DNA of 64,000 bases from Aralia elata (taxonomy: Eukaryota > Streptophyta > Magnoliopsida > Apiales > Araliaceae). Below the pieces are notes generated by a model. The model did not search any database. It worked only from the letters and a program-made list of their open reading frames with translations, and was not told the DNA's origin. Position 1 is the stretch's first letter; every line of letters starts with the position of its first letter. The stretch spans positions 50,600,746 through 50,664,745 of the forward strand of contig CM068385.1 in the NCBI GenBank assembly GCA_034770075.1, written 5' to 3'. The position numbers and the translations under genes are program-made. Shown one piece after another: positions 45,791 to 56,684 of the stretch.

Positions 45791-47175
45791 GTTCATGATT
45801 GAAATAAATCTTTCTGTAAGTCAAGGTTTTACTTGGGTATTGGATACCGGCTGTAATTCTCACGTATGCAATCCAATACAGAGACTAAACTTTGTATACT
45901 TAACTTATATGAAAATAATTTTGCTAATTGAACAAACTAGTAAAAGAAAAAGAAGATGGTCATTCAAAGAGTTAAATATGTGTATTTGATGAAATACAAA
46001 TCTGAATCATTTGAAAGGTTCAAATAATTCAGAAGTGAAACAAATTGACAAAGTATTAAGATTCTTTGATTAGATCGAGGAAGGAATACTTGTGCAATGA
46101 GTTTCTAGATCATCTCAAAATGGTATTTTCTCATAATGGACACCTCCTGATACGCAATAATTGATTAGTGTATCTAATAGGAGAAACCTTGTTGGACATA
46201 GTGCAGTCCATGATGATTTTTACCGATATTCCAGTATCCATCTGGGGTTTTGCCCTAAAAACGGCTGCATATCTACAAAATAAGGTAACCTCAAAATTCG
46301 GCCCCAAGACTCCATAAAAGTTATGGATAGGGAGGATTCCTAGTCTTAATTATGTTAAGATGAGGGGTTGTCTAACTTATGTGAAAAAGGTTTCAAAAAT
46401 AAGTTTGGGACAAAATCTGACAAGTACAGATTTGTGGGATATCCTAAAGAAAGTTTAGGGTATTATTACTAAAATCCTACACGCTGCCTTCTTGGATAAA
46501 GATGTTTATCATTGAAGGAGCTAGTGGGAGGGTAATAGATCTTGAAGGAGTTCAAGAACCACAAAGCCCTATAAGTCAAACCGAGGAACCTGTAGATAGA
46601 CCTATTGTACCACAACCGAATTGTAAATCTGAAAAAGTACCAAAGATACCTAGGAGGTATGCATTCATCATAGAGGATGATAATGAGGTACGCATCATAG
46701 AGGATGATGATCCAGTTATATACGATGAGGCTATGAGTAGTAGACACTTAGAGAAATGACAGATGACCATAAAATCCAAAATGGACTCCATATATGAAAA
46801 ACCAAATGTGGATTGGTTATCCCTCCGGTAGGCATAAAGCCTAAAGGGTGTATATGGGTCTTTAAGAGAAAAACTAGAGCAGATGGCAAGGTGGAGACCT
46901 ATAAGACTAGAATAGTGACAAAAGATTTCAAATAATGGCAAGGAGTTGTCCATCATGAAATCTTCTCACTGGTATCAGTGCTCAAGTCCATTCGGATTTT
47001 GCTTGTGATTGCAGCTTATTATTACTAAATCTGGCAAATGGACGTGGAGACGCCCTTCCTCAATAAAAGAGGAGAATGTATGTATAATACAACCAGATGG
47101 ATTTATTTCAATGGTTGAAGCAAATCATGTATATGAGCTACAACAATCCATTTATGGATTGAAGCAAGCTTCTTA
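45789..47175 (+). pseudogene. pol: Cop3 pol remnant with internal deletions
   Basis: The protease start (TWVLDTGCNSHVCN) is intact to about 45885. Two deletions then remove most of the protease, all of GAG-pre-integrase and the start of integrase. Short integrase pieces follow (KYKSESFE near 45992). The integrase to RT linker (46502-46756) and RT to YGLKQAS (about 47150-47174) follow, after which LTR sequence begins. YVDD and RNase H are missing. At the codon where Cop1 and Cop2 have TGA in integrase, this copy keeps TGG. Confidence 0.8.
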
Positions 47176-48035
47176 ATAAATAGTTTAATTTATTTATTTA
47201 AATAAAATTAGAATTATTCTAATTGATTTATTCACAACCGGTTTAATATGGAGAACCTAAAGGATCACACCGCAAAAGGAAAATATTTATTTAAGAAGTA
47301 AATTGCATAATCGTAATAATAAGTTAAGTGCATTTAATTTAATCTATGAAGATAGAATAAATTAAATAACTTAATATTTATTATTTAATATTTTAAAAAT
47401 ATTAAGTATAAATTAATAAGAGGAGTCTTATTATTATTATTATTACTATTATTATTATTATTTAATTCCTAAAAGGGTTTGAGAATTAATTAATAAAAGT
47501 ACTCTCATAAATTCCTAATTGGATCAGGAGTTTAATTAATTAAAGGAGTTTAATTAAAATAAAACCCTAATCCTAAATAGTTTAGGAGGGTTCCCTATAT
47601 CTATAAATAAGAGGAGTCTTATCATAGATTAAGTTTACACACTCTTCCATTAGAATTAGAGAGAGAGTACTTACAATTTTTATAGAGATAAAAACTAGGA
47701 TTTTGCCAAACACTCATCTTCTTGAATACGTATTATTCCTTGGTGGATCACCTCTAGAGGCCAAGCACTTGGGTGGCTAACGTTGATCAAAGGAAGAAAT
47801 TTAATCGGTGAACTTCAAGGAGAACACAAAGGATTTGGAGTTGAACTCGTACCTGTGGAAGCACAATTCTACAAGGGTATGATTCTCATACTTTATCTCT
47901 TTCGTATAATTGATAATTGAGCACAAAGAAAGATCATGGTGATGGTTTGTATAAATTTTTAAAATATGATTTTATCGCGCTTCTGCACTATTTATGTAAT
48001 TTGATTGTATGCTCGCGCTACTTACGAACCTAACA
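47176..48035 (+). repeat. Cop3 3' LTR, 5' half deleted
   Basis: It joins RT sequence at about 47175 and matches the 5' LTR from about 42103 to 42955, ending CCTAACA at 48035. The first roughly 950 bases are missing. Confidence 0.9.
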
Positions 48036-48040
48036 CTTTC

Positions 48041-48633
48041 CCTCTTGGCTTCGGTACTAGGACCACATTGGATAACCATTTGGGGTATGTAGATACCATG
48101 ATAATGCCGACTTTAAACTGCTTGACGATTTCTTCTTTAACTTTTAGGCTCTATTCTGGTTTTAGCCTTCTTAGTTTCTGTTTGACTGGCTTAAATCCTT
48201 CTTTAATTGGCAATCGATGAACGACTATGTCAGTGGATAGTCCGATCATATCCTCATGTGACCAGGTGAATACATCTTCGTATTGGGTTAAAAGCTTGGT
48301 GATTTCGTCTTTTTGTTCTTGTGTGAGATCTGATCCTATCTGGAGTTCTTTGGGGTTATCAAGGGTTCCAATATTGATGCTGATGGTTTGTTCGAGGTTA
48401 GGTTTGGGCTCGTCTTCGACCCATCCTTTGATTTCTTCGGGCACCTCTTCGTCATCCCCATCCTCTTGTTCAATCCCCATTAAGTCGAAATCCAGTTCTA
48501 TATAAAAATTGTAATCATCTTTCGGATTTGGCAAATCATCAATAGGGCTAAAATTATTCAAATCGGAACACCTGACAATAAAACGTAAACGCTCATTATA
48601 TAAAAAATTATTTTTCAATACATAAGTTTTCAT
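48041..48633 (-). pseudogene. Tat pol: protease-RT linker and RT N-terminus
   Basis: On the - strand the frame from 48633 has an acidic linker (GIEQEDGDDEEVPEEI), then LLTQYEDVFTWSHEDMIG and VVHRLPIKEGFKPVKQKLRR, the usual entry to RT in Tat elements. A stop lies at 48151. RT continues through WLSNVVLVPKPRGK to the Cop3 insertion and resumes at 41141. Confidence 0.85.
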
Positions 48634-48722
48634 TTGATGAGATGATAATCATACATAAACATGCAGAAAATAAAGCAAAGCAGAAATGATAACACCCTAT
48701 ATTCTTGGGAGTCTACAACCAT
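48634..48722 (-). other. Tat remnant next to Gy2
   Basis: A short stretch upstream of the Tat linker frame with no recognised motif. It ends at the Gy2 LTR start. The five bases before it, ACCAT, would be the Gy2 target duplication, but the other side is outside the window. Confidence 0.4.
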
Positions 48723-49068
48723 TGTAATATTCCGAACCCTAATAAGATTTGTATATGTAAATTATGTATTTATTAAATGAAATTTCCTGTTCTGACTTGG
48801 TGTTATGTGATTGTATACTTTATTAAAGAATTAGGTCAAATAAAATTTTTTCTGAAGCTGCTTAGTCGTGCTTACACGGACAAAATGATTTGTCGTGCTT
48901 CCGACGATTTCACCGGGAAGCGTCTCGACAAATTATTTTTGTAAGCTGTTGTGTCGTGCTTGGAAATGACGAAGTGATTTGTTGTGCTTTGGAGTTAATA
49001 TAATATTATATTAACTGATAAAAATCTAAAATAATTTAAATAGGGTTTAAAATGGTAAACTAAATCAG

Positions 49069-49752
49069 AAACCCTAATTTGAAAACCCTAATTGGTAAAA
49101 GTTGTCCGAATTGGTAAATCAAAATTCTAATTACTACACAAGAATCTTAATTGATATAATTAGATTCTAAGTAATGAATCATAATATTAATTATGAATCA
49201 TTGAACTTATATTAAAACCCTAATTGAAGATTTAAACTTCATGAATTAGGAAACCCTAAACCTTAATTATGAAACCCTAATCCTAATTAGGTTATCTAAA
49301 CTTTAATTTATGAAATGTAAAACCTTAATTATGATATATAACCTTAATTAAGGTATTACTAAACCTAATTAAACATCCTAAACATGATTAGTAAAAATCC
49401 AAGTTTAATTAGTAAGGAAATAAATCAAAAATAAAAGTTTAAACCAATCAAAAGAGGATAAGAACACAAGATCAGATATTTGTTCAATTCTCCAGCACAA
49501 GTAGGTCACTAGGATCAGACCATAGCAGCACAAGTATCAAGGCTAGATATTTTGGAGGGCAAAATTGGATAAAAAGGCTAAAGAAACCCTAATTTGTAAA
49601 TGCTATAAATAGAACATCAAACTGACCATTAGACCTACGAATTTACAAAGCCTAAACACTTATATTACCCGCCATAACAAGCCTCTGCAATTATAAGATC
49701 AGTAGCAAAGATCAGAGATCAAACACTTGAGAAAAAGGTGCAAAAACCCTAA
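49069..49752 (+). promoter_or_regulatory. Cluster of seven telobox motifs (AAACCCTAA)
   Basis: Exact AAACCCTAA at 49069, 49083, 49215, 49251, 49272, 49584 and 49744, surrounding the TATA box. Most recur in the 3' LTR (about 58624-59125). Teloboxes in plants bind TRB-type proteins; activity here is inferred. Confidence 0.6.
49614..49621 (+). promoter_or_regulatory. Putative TATA box of the Gy2 LTR
   Basis: TATAAATA in the context GCTATAAATAGAAC, conserved at 59136-59143 in the 3' LTR. Confidence 0.6.
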
Positions 49753-49879
49753 TTTTATGCTAGATCTTTAAGGTTTAATTAGATGTTGTATTTTAGTGTT
49801 TGGGAATGCTTAATGATATGTTATTAAGTGATCTGGGTGGTTAAATCATGTTTCCATAACATCTAGATATTAAAATTAG

Positions 49880-50500
49880 GCAAAAATAGCTAACTGTTCT
49901 TGGCAGTCAAGAACAGTCTGACAAGGCTTTTTGTTAGAGATTTTGATCGGCTTAAAATATTTGTTTGATGTGTTTTAAAGCATGAATTAGTAGTATGCCA
50001 TGCTAACTATAATATCCAATTGGTAGAATGTCTAAATTATCTCTAGGATGAAAGTTATTTATGGTCAAAACTCATTGACCGACCATGAGCGTTCTGTTTC
50101 TGGGTAACCCAGAAAAGCGAAGAACAACTCTAACAGTGTCTGACAAGCTTTTGACCAGCCTAGATCTTGACCACATGAGATAATTTATGAGATTTTAAGG
50201 TTTGTATCTGTTCTTTGCCATGTAATCTACAAGTATAAATCAACAACTCACATAAAACTAATATCGAACGAAAGTTATTACCAGTCAAAGCGCGTTGACC
50301 GACCATGACTACTGAGTTTCTGGGTAACCCAGAAACTCAAGAATAGTTTGATCCGGCTAGTTTGACTTGATCAAATCTTGCTCATGTGTTATAATTGGTG
50401 TTAGTTTGATACATGTCGTTATACTCTGCCATGTTGGCTACAACAAGAAACAAAGATCAAACACAAACATTAAAGCATCAAAGAGAAATTTGTGATCAAA
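49880..50500 (+). repeat. Roughly 200-220-base direct units, each with a hairpin
   Basis: The units carry CTGTTCTTG-n5-CAAGAACAG (49894-49916), TTTCTGGGTAACCCAGAAA (50097-50115) and the identical palindrome again at 50317-50335. TTGACCGACCATGA precedes both of the last two. The region is repeated in the 3' LTR (63530-64000). Confidence 0.75.
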
Positions 50501-50799
50501 AGTCACTGCCCGACGACCAACTGTTCTGCATGAAAAACACCTTTAGCGACAGTCTTCATCCTCATTCCCAGAAACTAAGAACTTATGCAGTCCGTCGCTA
50601 AAACCCTTATGCGACGATTTTAAATAAAAAAAATTTAATTAATAAATAATTAATAAGATTATAAATAAATATTAGAAAACTCATCAGAATTAATAATTAA
50701 ATATTAAAAATTCATTTTTAATTATTTTTAATATTCTGATATAAATTTTAATAATTATTTAATTTAATTAAATATTATATTATTTAATAAATATATTAA

Positions 50800-51345
50800 A
50801 TAAATAATTTAAAAATGATATTAATGTATTTAAATTAGTTTAAATGATAATTAAATCATTTAAAAATATTACTAACTTTTCAAAAATATTATAAATAATA
50901 AATAAATTATTTTAAATAATATACTAAGTATTTGAAAATGTTATAAATGATAATTAAATCATTTAAATATTAAACTAAGTTTTAAAAATTATTATAAATA
51001 ATAATTGCATCATTTAAATGATAAAATAAATTCTAAAAATATTATTAATGATAAAATAAATCATTTAAATAATATTTTATCTTTCTAAAAATATTATAAA
51101 TGATAAATAAATCATTTAAATAATATTTTAAGTATCTAAAATTATTCTAAATGATAAATAAATCATTTAAATAACATATTAAATGTTTTAAAAATATTCT
51201 AAATGATAATTAAATCATTTAAAAATATTCCTAAGCTTGTAAAATTATTTAAAAATATTTCTAAGCTTATAAAAATTATTTAAAAATAATATTAAGCTTC
51301 TAAAAATGTTATAAATAATAAATAAATTATTTAGACTAATAATTA
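50800..51345 (+). repeat. AT-rich tandem array, period about 51 bases
   Basis: Degenerate units of the form CTAAAAATATTATAAATGAT, then AAATAAATCATTTAAATAAT. Clear unit starts lie at 51085, 51136 and about 51187. About ten units. The matching part of the 3' LTR is outside the window. Confidence 0.7.
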
Positions 51346-52012
51346 AGCTTCCAAATGAAGTTTTATTGAACAACTTATGTGTTTAGTTGTCTAAAGTCGC
51401 GACCGAGATACCAAATCGGCGTCGAACCTTAATGAAACTTGTCTAATTTAATTAGATAAGTATTATTATAGGTTCTATTGTTTACTATTGATATGAATAG
51501 ACATAACTAGACTGCCCAACATTGATAAACAGCGTAAACTTAACGTACTACGCTAAGGAAAGTCTTCTAACCTTGTTATATTTAAGCAAGTAGTATACAT
51601 CTTGCTATCAATTGTTACAAAGTTATTGCTTCTTGTTCAGCATAACTTAAGAAATGAATCATTATTCATATATTGCTTGATGAAGCTTAAATTGTTGTGT
51701 CAAACCAAATTATTTTGGTACGACATCTTATACTGAGAAATGAAACACCTTGATGTAAGGTGTACTGAAACACCTTGATGTAAGGTGGTAAATGTTGATT
51801 ATATATCGACACAAATTGTGGGATGATATGCATACTCCTAGGATATTGGTTAGGCTGATCCCCTACCAGATATCTGAAATCAAGTTTTTCTAAGTCATTG
51901 AAGACTGATAGAACTGATTGAAACACATGGTTCACGTACAGAACCCTCAGTTATACATCGTTGACATCTTTCAAATCAAACACATTGTGTTTACGTTTTC
52001 AAATGAACTTGC

Positions 52013-52029
52013 TGAGCATTTGTAGCTCA
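52013..52029 (+). promoter_or_regulatory. Inverted repeat TGAGCA...GCTCA in the Gy2 LTR
   Basis: TGAGCATTTGTAGCTCA followed by TTCTTGC, matching position and context of the hairpin in Gy1, Gy3 and the solo LTR. Confidence 0.6.
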
Positions 52030-52684
52030 TTCTTGCATATATCTTCTTTTGCATTGTTAAATGATAATCCCGACACTTCTGGGACAGACAAAGGAAAAGG
52101 CCATGTTAATTAGTTTTAATTTCTATTTTGAATAAATTCAAGTCTTTTAAAGGCTTTGTTGTAATAACTTAGTACTGAGAACGATGTAACCGAACTTAAT
52201 GATATGAAATATATTATCATCTTTTATTATATCGAATGCGTTATACTATGATCTTTACATTGTTTAGCATACTTGTACTAAGTAAATAGAGTATCTATAT
52301 GAACTATACATCTGAATGAGGGTATTTGAATGATATTGAGAGTCCTATAAGCTCTGAGGTTACACTTAATGAGCGCCGGTAAGGTGCTACCTTTACCGGA
52401 ATGCGCCCCTCAGTTCTGTGGACAATCTTATCGTTAATACTTTGAATGTCAGATAGATAGGGAATGTCGATATGAAAGAGATATTCATAAGGTATGAATC
52501 TATACATCCAAGTGAGGGTATCCAAACACAGTGAACGTTCTAGCAAGAATTAAAATCTGTTATGGGATACTGTGAACCTTGGATAGATAGAAGTCATATA
52601 TTATCGAATATTTATAGTTAAACAGTTTCACGTGAGCACCAAATCTACTATAGGGAGTGTAGAGAATTTGGGGGCGTCACAGGT

Positions 52685-52696
52685 TGGTATCAGAGC
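52685..52696 (+). other. Gy2 primer binding site (initiator tRNA-Met)
   Basis: TGGTATCAGAGC, three bases after the LTR end. Confidence 0.92.
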
Positions 52697-52851
52697 TGTA
52701 GATTATAGCTCTAAGGTAGTTAGGAAATACCTTAGGATATAGTCTTTGAGTCCGTAAAATACTTAATTATACATAAAATAATCTTAAAAGCTTTTTATTA
52801 TGTGTAAATTTGTTTCGCTATAATACTAAACAACTAAAATTCTTTTGTAGG

Positions 52852-53451
52852 ATGTCAGAGACAAATTAGAATGACCTCCCAGTTATAGATCAACCCATGG
52901 TTGGGTGGCTGTTAGAGAGTGAGTCAGAAGAAGATCCAGAAGAGATATATCCCGCACTAGGGACACAAGAGTAGGAGGACCCAGAGGAGGAAGAACTCCT
53001 GCATGACCAGGAGATACTAGATGCTGAGGAGGCCGAACATCCTATAGATGGACAACTAGTAGATCCTGATCCTGATTAGGAGATTGGAGCGAGTCAGATG
53101 ATGAATGTCGATAGACACGAGGAGATAGTTACGGGGTTAGTACAACAGTCAACCGAAGATCTAGAGGCTGCCAACTTTCGGGCATATATAGCTGAAGGTT
53201 TGTTGGAGAGTGAGAGAGGTACTACTCGCCGTCTTAGGACATTTCTCCAGAGTGCTCAGAAAGAAAGGCAAGAGGCACAAATGCATTTATACCGAGCTGA
53301 CAAAGGATGTCGTGATACTTTTAGTAACTTAGAGCATCGGGTGCTTAAGTACCCAGTAGAGGAGAACAAGGTGGATTATATGATAGACCGATCAGTGGTC
53401 TGTCATATGATCCAAGATGCCTATAAGGAGGCACGTGATCGTTCAGTCTAG
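52852..53451 (+). pseudogene. Gy2 upstream ORF: acidic coiled-coil protein, three in-frame TAGs
   Basis: Counterpart of the Gy1 frame at 11230. It starts ATGTCAGAG and has TAG at 52867, 52972 and 53077, each consistent with an original CAG. The N-terminal part is acidic (SESEEDPEE, then EEEELLHDQE). The remainder is likely coiled coil (LLESERGTTRRLRTFLQS, AQKERQEAQMHLYRADK) and ends at 53451. It precedes gag by about 220 bases and is in another frame. TTTTGTAG just before the start resembles a splice acceptor. Function unknown; conservation of position and the acidic motif in two families argues that it was a real gene. Confidence 0.72.
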
Positions 53452-53669
53452 TTTAGTACTTAAGTTTATTTTCCGTAGTTTATATTATAAAAATTTTGGA
53501 TTGTAAAATAGGGAATCTTCTGTACTAACTAGTGGTAGTATAAACCACTAGTCGAATATGTAAACGTTCTGCATGTAATATACAAGTTGTGTTTGTACAA
53601 ATCAAATTGTTAATTTTATGTGTATTATATACTTGTATTTATACTTGGCTTTTCTTTATTTTTAGAATC

Positions 53670-54809
53670 ATGGCATCAGGATGAAGAAACCAGACCAGAA
53701 ATGAGACTAATGAACCAAACCCCACCCAACAACTAGTAGACATACTATTAGGAGCCTTACATGGTCATCCACCATACCAGCCTAACACAAACAACCCACA
53801 TAGGTCAGCATTTAAAGACTTTAAAACAGTCGGTCCACCTGAGTTCAAGGGAACTGTGGATCCAGTTGAAGCCCAAACTTGGTTAACTGTAATGGAAAAA
53901 TTCTTCACTGTAACAAATATAAGTGAGGAACAAAAGACAATCTTTGCTACCTTTTTCCTAAAGGGTGAGGCAAACTTCTGGTGGGAAACAACAAAAACTA
54001 GGGCCGGTGAAGGGATAATTCCTTGGGTAAGATTCAAAGAACTATTCTTTGAAAATTATTTTCCACAAACCATGCAAGACCGAATGGAGGTTAAATTTCT
54101 AGAACTAAAACAAGGGGAAATGACTGTATCTCAGTATACAACCAAGCTTAATGAATTGTCTCATTTTGTCCCACATCAAGTAAACTCCGAGACAAGAAAA
54201 ACTAGGAAGTTTGAGGAAGGGTTGAAACCTCAGATAAGGAGTAGAATATCAATATTTCAATTGAAGACGTTTTCAGAAATTCTTGAGAAGGCGATTATAG
54301 CCGAGACCGAGAATGAAAATCTTCTCAAATTCCATAAGGATAAGAGGAGTCAGAATAAAGGGGGGAAATTCAAGGGAGAAGTCAGTACAGGGGGTAATAA
54401 TAACAACAAGAGGAAGTGGGATACCACTTTTTCTACTAACTTTGGAAAGAAGGGGAATAATTACAATAACAACAACACCACCAACAGAAACAATAATAAC
54501 AAGGTGGAACGTTGTGTCACATATGGAAAGAACCATCTGGGAGTATGTCGCGGGAAGGTGGTTACCTATTACAGCTGTGGTTAGGAGGGACATTATTCCA
54601 ATGATTGTCCCAAGAAGAATAATAATAATACCAATCAGGGCAATCAGAATTATAAGTGTTATAATTGTGGCACAACGGGTCACATATCTAGAAATTGTCC
54701 AAGGAATAGGAACCAAACCGGGGGAGGAAATCAAACCATAAATAACACCCTCAAACCAACAGTAACAGGAGCTAGAGGTCAGAGTCGTCCAACCGCCAGA
54801 ACATTTAAT
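53670..54809 (+). pseudogene. gag: Gy2 gag (two in-frame stops)
   Basis: It starts at ATG 53670; a TGA at 53682 fits a CGA to TGA change. The retrotrans_gag core (EAQTWLTVMEKFF, ANFWWE, FLELKQGEMTVSQY) spans about 53860-54240, then an Asn-rich linker (54370-54510). The zinc knuckles are decayed: the first has Tyr for its second Cys, the second has a TAG at 54582 in place of a probable CAG, and the third (CYNCGTTGHISRNC, about 54656-54700) is intact. It is in the same frame as pol with no frameshift. Confidence 0.9.
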
Positions 54810-56684
54810 ATGACGATGAGGGATGTTGTTGCTTCACAGGATGTGGTGATAGGTATCATCCCTATCGACACTTTAAATGCATCTGTGTTATTCGACTCTG
54901 GTGCTACTTGTTTATTCGTGTCTCATAGCTTTGCTAAAAACTTGAAAATGCCATACGAAGACTTAGACATACCTTTCAATGTGGAAATTGTAAATAGAGA
55001 GATAATTCTCGTTAAAACTGTATATAAAGATTGTAACGTAGAGATTAAGGGACACAAGTTTCTTGTGGACCTCTTTCCTATACAGCTAGGGGAATTTAAT
55101 ATAATCTTAGGCATGGATTGGTTGGTTAATCATAATGCAATGATTGATTGCCATCGAAAGCGTGTAAACCTAGCGACTGCATCGAAGTCAAAGGTAGTGT
55201 TCAACGGTGGTTGTTCACCTAAACGATCTCGATGTCTGACAGTAATGCAAGCAGAGAGATTTCTTAGGAACGGTTGTACAGGTTATTTGGTATATATAGT
55301 AGATACTCGAAAGGAAGGAGTAAAACTAGAACAAATACCTGTAGTTAGAGAATTTCCGGATGTGTTTCCAGATGACTTACCAGGTCTACCTCCGGATAGG
55401 GAGATCGAGTTTGTTATCGATCTTGCACCTGGTACGGCGCCAGTATCGAAGGCACTGTACATGATGACACTATTGGAGTTGAAGGAGTTACTTGTGCAGT
55501 TACAAGAACTCTTAGACAAGAAATACATACAACCCAGTGTTTCACCTTGGGGAGCACCGGTGTTGTTTGTAAAGAAGAAGGATGGAACGTTGAGGTTATG
55601 TGTTGACTATAGAGAATTAAATAAATTGACCATAAAGAACAAATATCCTTTACCACGAATTGATGATTTGTTTGACCAGTTGAAAGGGGTCGAACACTTT
55701 TCGAAGATCGACCTACGATCAGGTTATCATCAATTAAAGGTAAGAAAAGAAAATGTGCCAAAGACAGCATTTAGGACACACTATAGACATTATGAGTTTC
55801 TTGTGATGTCCTTTGGATTGACGAATGCACCAGCAACATTCATAGACTTGATGAACCGAGTGTTTAAACAATGCTTAGACAAATATATCGTAGTGTTCAT
55901 CGATGATATTTTAGTATACTCGAGAACAAAGGAGGAGCATGTTGAACACTTAAGAAGCGTATTGGAGATATTACGAAAGGAACAACTTTATGCAAAGTTT
56001 TCCAAGTGTGAATTCTGGTTGGAACGAGTCCAGTTCTTGGGTCATGTGATTGACAAGAATGGAATAGCGGTGGATCCAACAAAGATAGAGACGATTGTGA
56101 ATTGGGAACAACCAACAACTCCCACAGAAGTGCAAAGTTTTCTCGGTTTAGCAAGGTACTATCAGCGTTTTATACAAGATTTTGCAAAAATAGCAACCTC
56201 GCTAACCAATTTAACTCGAAAGACGATAAAGTACGTCTGGACAGATAAATGTGAAGAAAGCTTTCGAGAGTTGAAGAAGCGATTGAGTATAGCACCAGTG
56301 TTATCTTTACCAGATGATACAGGAGGCCTTGTCATTTATAGTGATGCGTCACACAAGGGATTAGGTTGTGTGTTGATGCAACATGGGAAGGTGATTGCAT
56401 ATGCATCACGACAACTCAAAGATTATGAGAAGAGGTATCCTACGCATGATCTTGATTTAGCTGCGGTAGTATTTGCCTTGAAAATTTGGAGGCATTACTT
56501 GTATGGAGAGAAGTGTGAGATATACACAGGTCACAAAAGTCTGAATTATATGTTCACGCAGAAGGAATTAAACATGAGGCAGAGGAGATGGCTAGAGTTG
56601 ATAAAGGATTTCGACTATGAAATTTTATATCACCTCGGGAAAGCCAACGTTATAGCAGACACATTAAGTAGGAAGAACCAATAA
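54810..56684 (+). CDS. pol: Gy2 pol: protease, RT and RNase H (open frame)
   Basis: A 624-codon open stretch of the gag-pol polyprotein; the ATG at 54810 is internal, not a true start. Protease DSGAT is at about residues 30-34. RT has GAPVLFVKKKDGTLRLCVDY, RIDDLFDQLKG and FIDD near 55897-55908, the usual variant of YVDD in this lineage. RNase H has YSDASHKGLGCVLMQH, YPTHDLDLAAVVFAL and ADTLSR near the end. It stops at a TAA (56682) where a longer polyprotein is expected. All main catalytic motifs are present. It would copy element RNA in cytoplasmic particles. Confidence 0.9.
   Translation: MTMRDVVASQDVVIGIIPIDTLNASVLFDSGATCLFVSHSFAKNLKMPYEDLDIPFNVEIVNREIILVKTVYKDCNVEIKGHKFLVDLFPIQLGEFNIILGMDWLVNHNAMIDCHRKRVNLATASKSKVVFNGGCSPKRSRCLTVMQAERFLRNGCTGYLVYIVDTRKEGVKLEQIPVVREFPDVFPDDLPGLPPDREIEFVIDLAPGTAPVSKALYMMTLLELKELLVQLQELLDKKYIQPSVSPWGAPVLFVKKKDGTLRLCVDYRELNKLTIKNKYPLPRIDDLFDQLKGVEHFSKIDLRSGYHQLKVRKENVPKTAFRTHYRHYEFLVMSFGLTNAPATFIDLMNRVFKQCLDKYIVVFIDDILVYSRTKEEHVEHLRSVLEILRKEQLYAKFSKCEFWLERVQFLGHVIDKNGIAVDPTKIETIVNWEQPTTPTEVQSFLGLARYYQRFIQDFAKIATSLTNLTRKTIKYVWTDKCEESFRELKKRLSIAPVLSLPDDTGGLVIYSDASHKGLGCVLMQHGKVIAYASRQLKDYEKRYPTHDLDLAAVVFALKIWRHYLYGEKCEIYTGHKSLNYMFTQKELNMRQRRWLELIKDFDYEILYHLGKANVIADTLSRKNQ

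Larger units (their letters stand above)
41142..48035 (+). mobile_element. Cop3: Ty1/copia LTR retrotransposon, internally deleted
   Basis: Related to Cop1 and Cop2 but a separate, more decayed subfamily member. It has a complete 5' LTR and tRNA-Met primer site. Its RT end, RNase H, polypurine tract and the first half of the 3' LTR are deleted. The CTTTC duplication flanks it, so the losses happened after insertion or before it in the DNA copy. Confidence 0.92.
37313..48722 (-). mobile_element. Tat-lineage Ty3/gypsy element (fragment, split by Cop3)
   Basis: The - strand encodes RT, a standard RNase H, a second RNase H and integrase in Tat-lineage order. Two RNase H domains are diagnostic of that group (Ogre/Retand/Grande relatives). 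Gag, protease and LTRs are not visible: the 5' part is cut by Gy2 at 48722 or lies beyond the window. Cop3 splits RT. Heavily decayed, and probably the oldest element here. The left border is uncertain. Confidence 0.82.
48723..52681 (+). repeat. Gy2 5' LTR
   Basis: 3959 bases, TGTAATATTCCG...GGGGGCGTCACA. It holds four GTCGTGCTT-type units (48865-48989), seven AAACCCTAA teloboxes (49069-49752), a TATA box (49614-49621), roughly 220-base units with hairpins (about 49880-50500), an AT-rich 51-base tandem array (50800-51345) and a TGAGCA...GCTCA hairpin (52013-52029). No credible gene. Confidence 0.93.

Noticed and set aside
48640..48722. Possible LTR or primer site of the Tat element beside Gy2
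   Set aside because: No tRNA complement or LTR end could be found; the Tat 5' part is more likely cut off by Gy2.
51687..51935. 82-codon antisense frame in the Gy2 LTR, and other short frames in this LTR
   Set aside because: No domain, inside non-coding LTR sequence, and codon use looks random.
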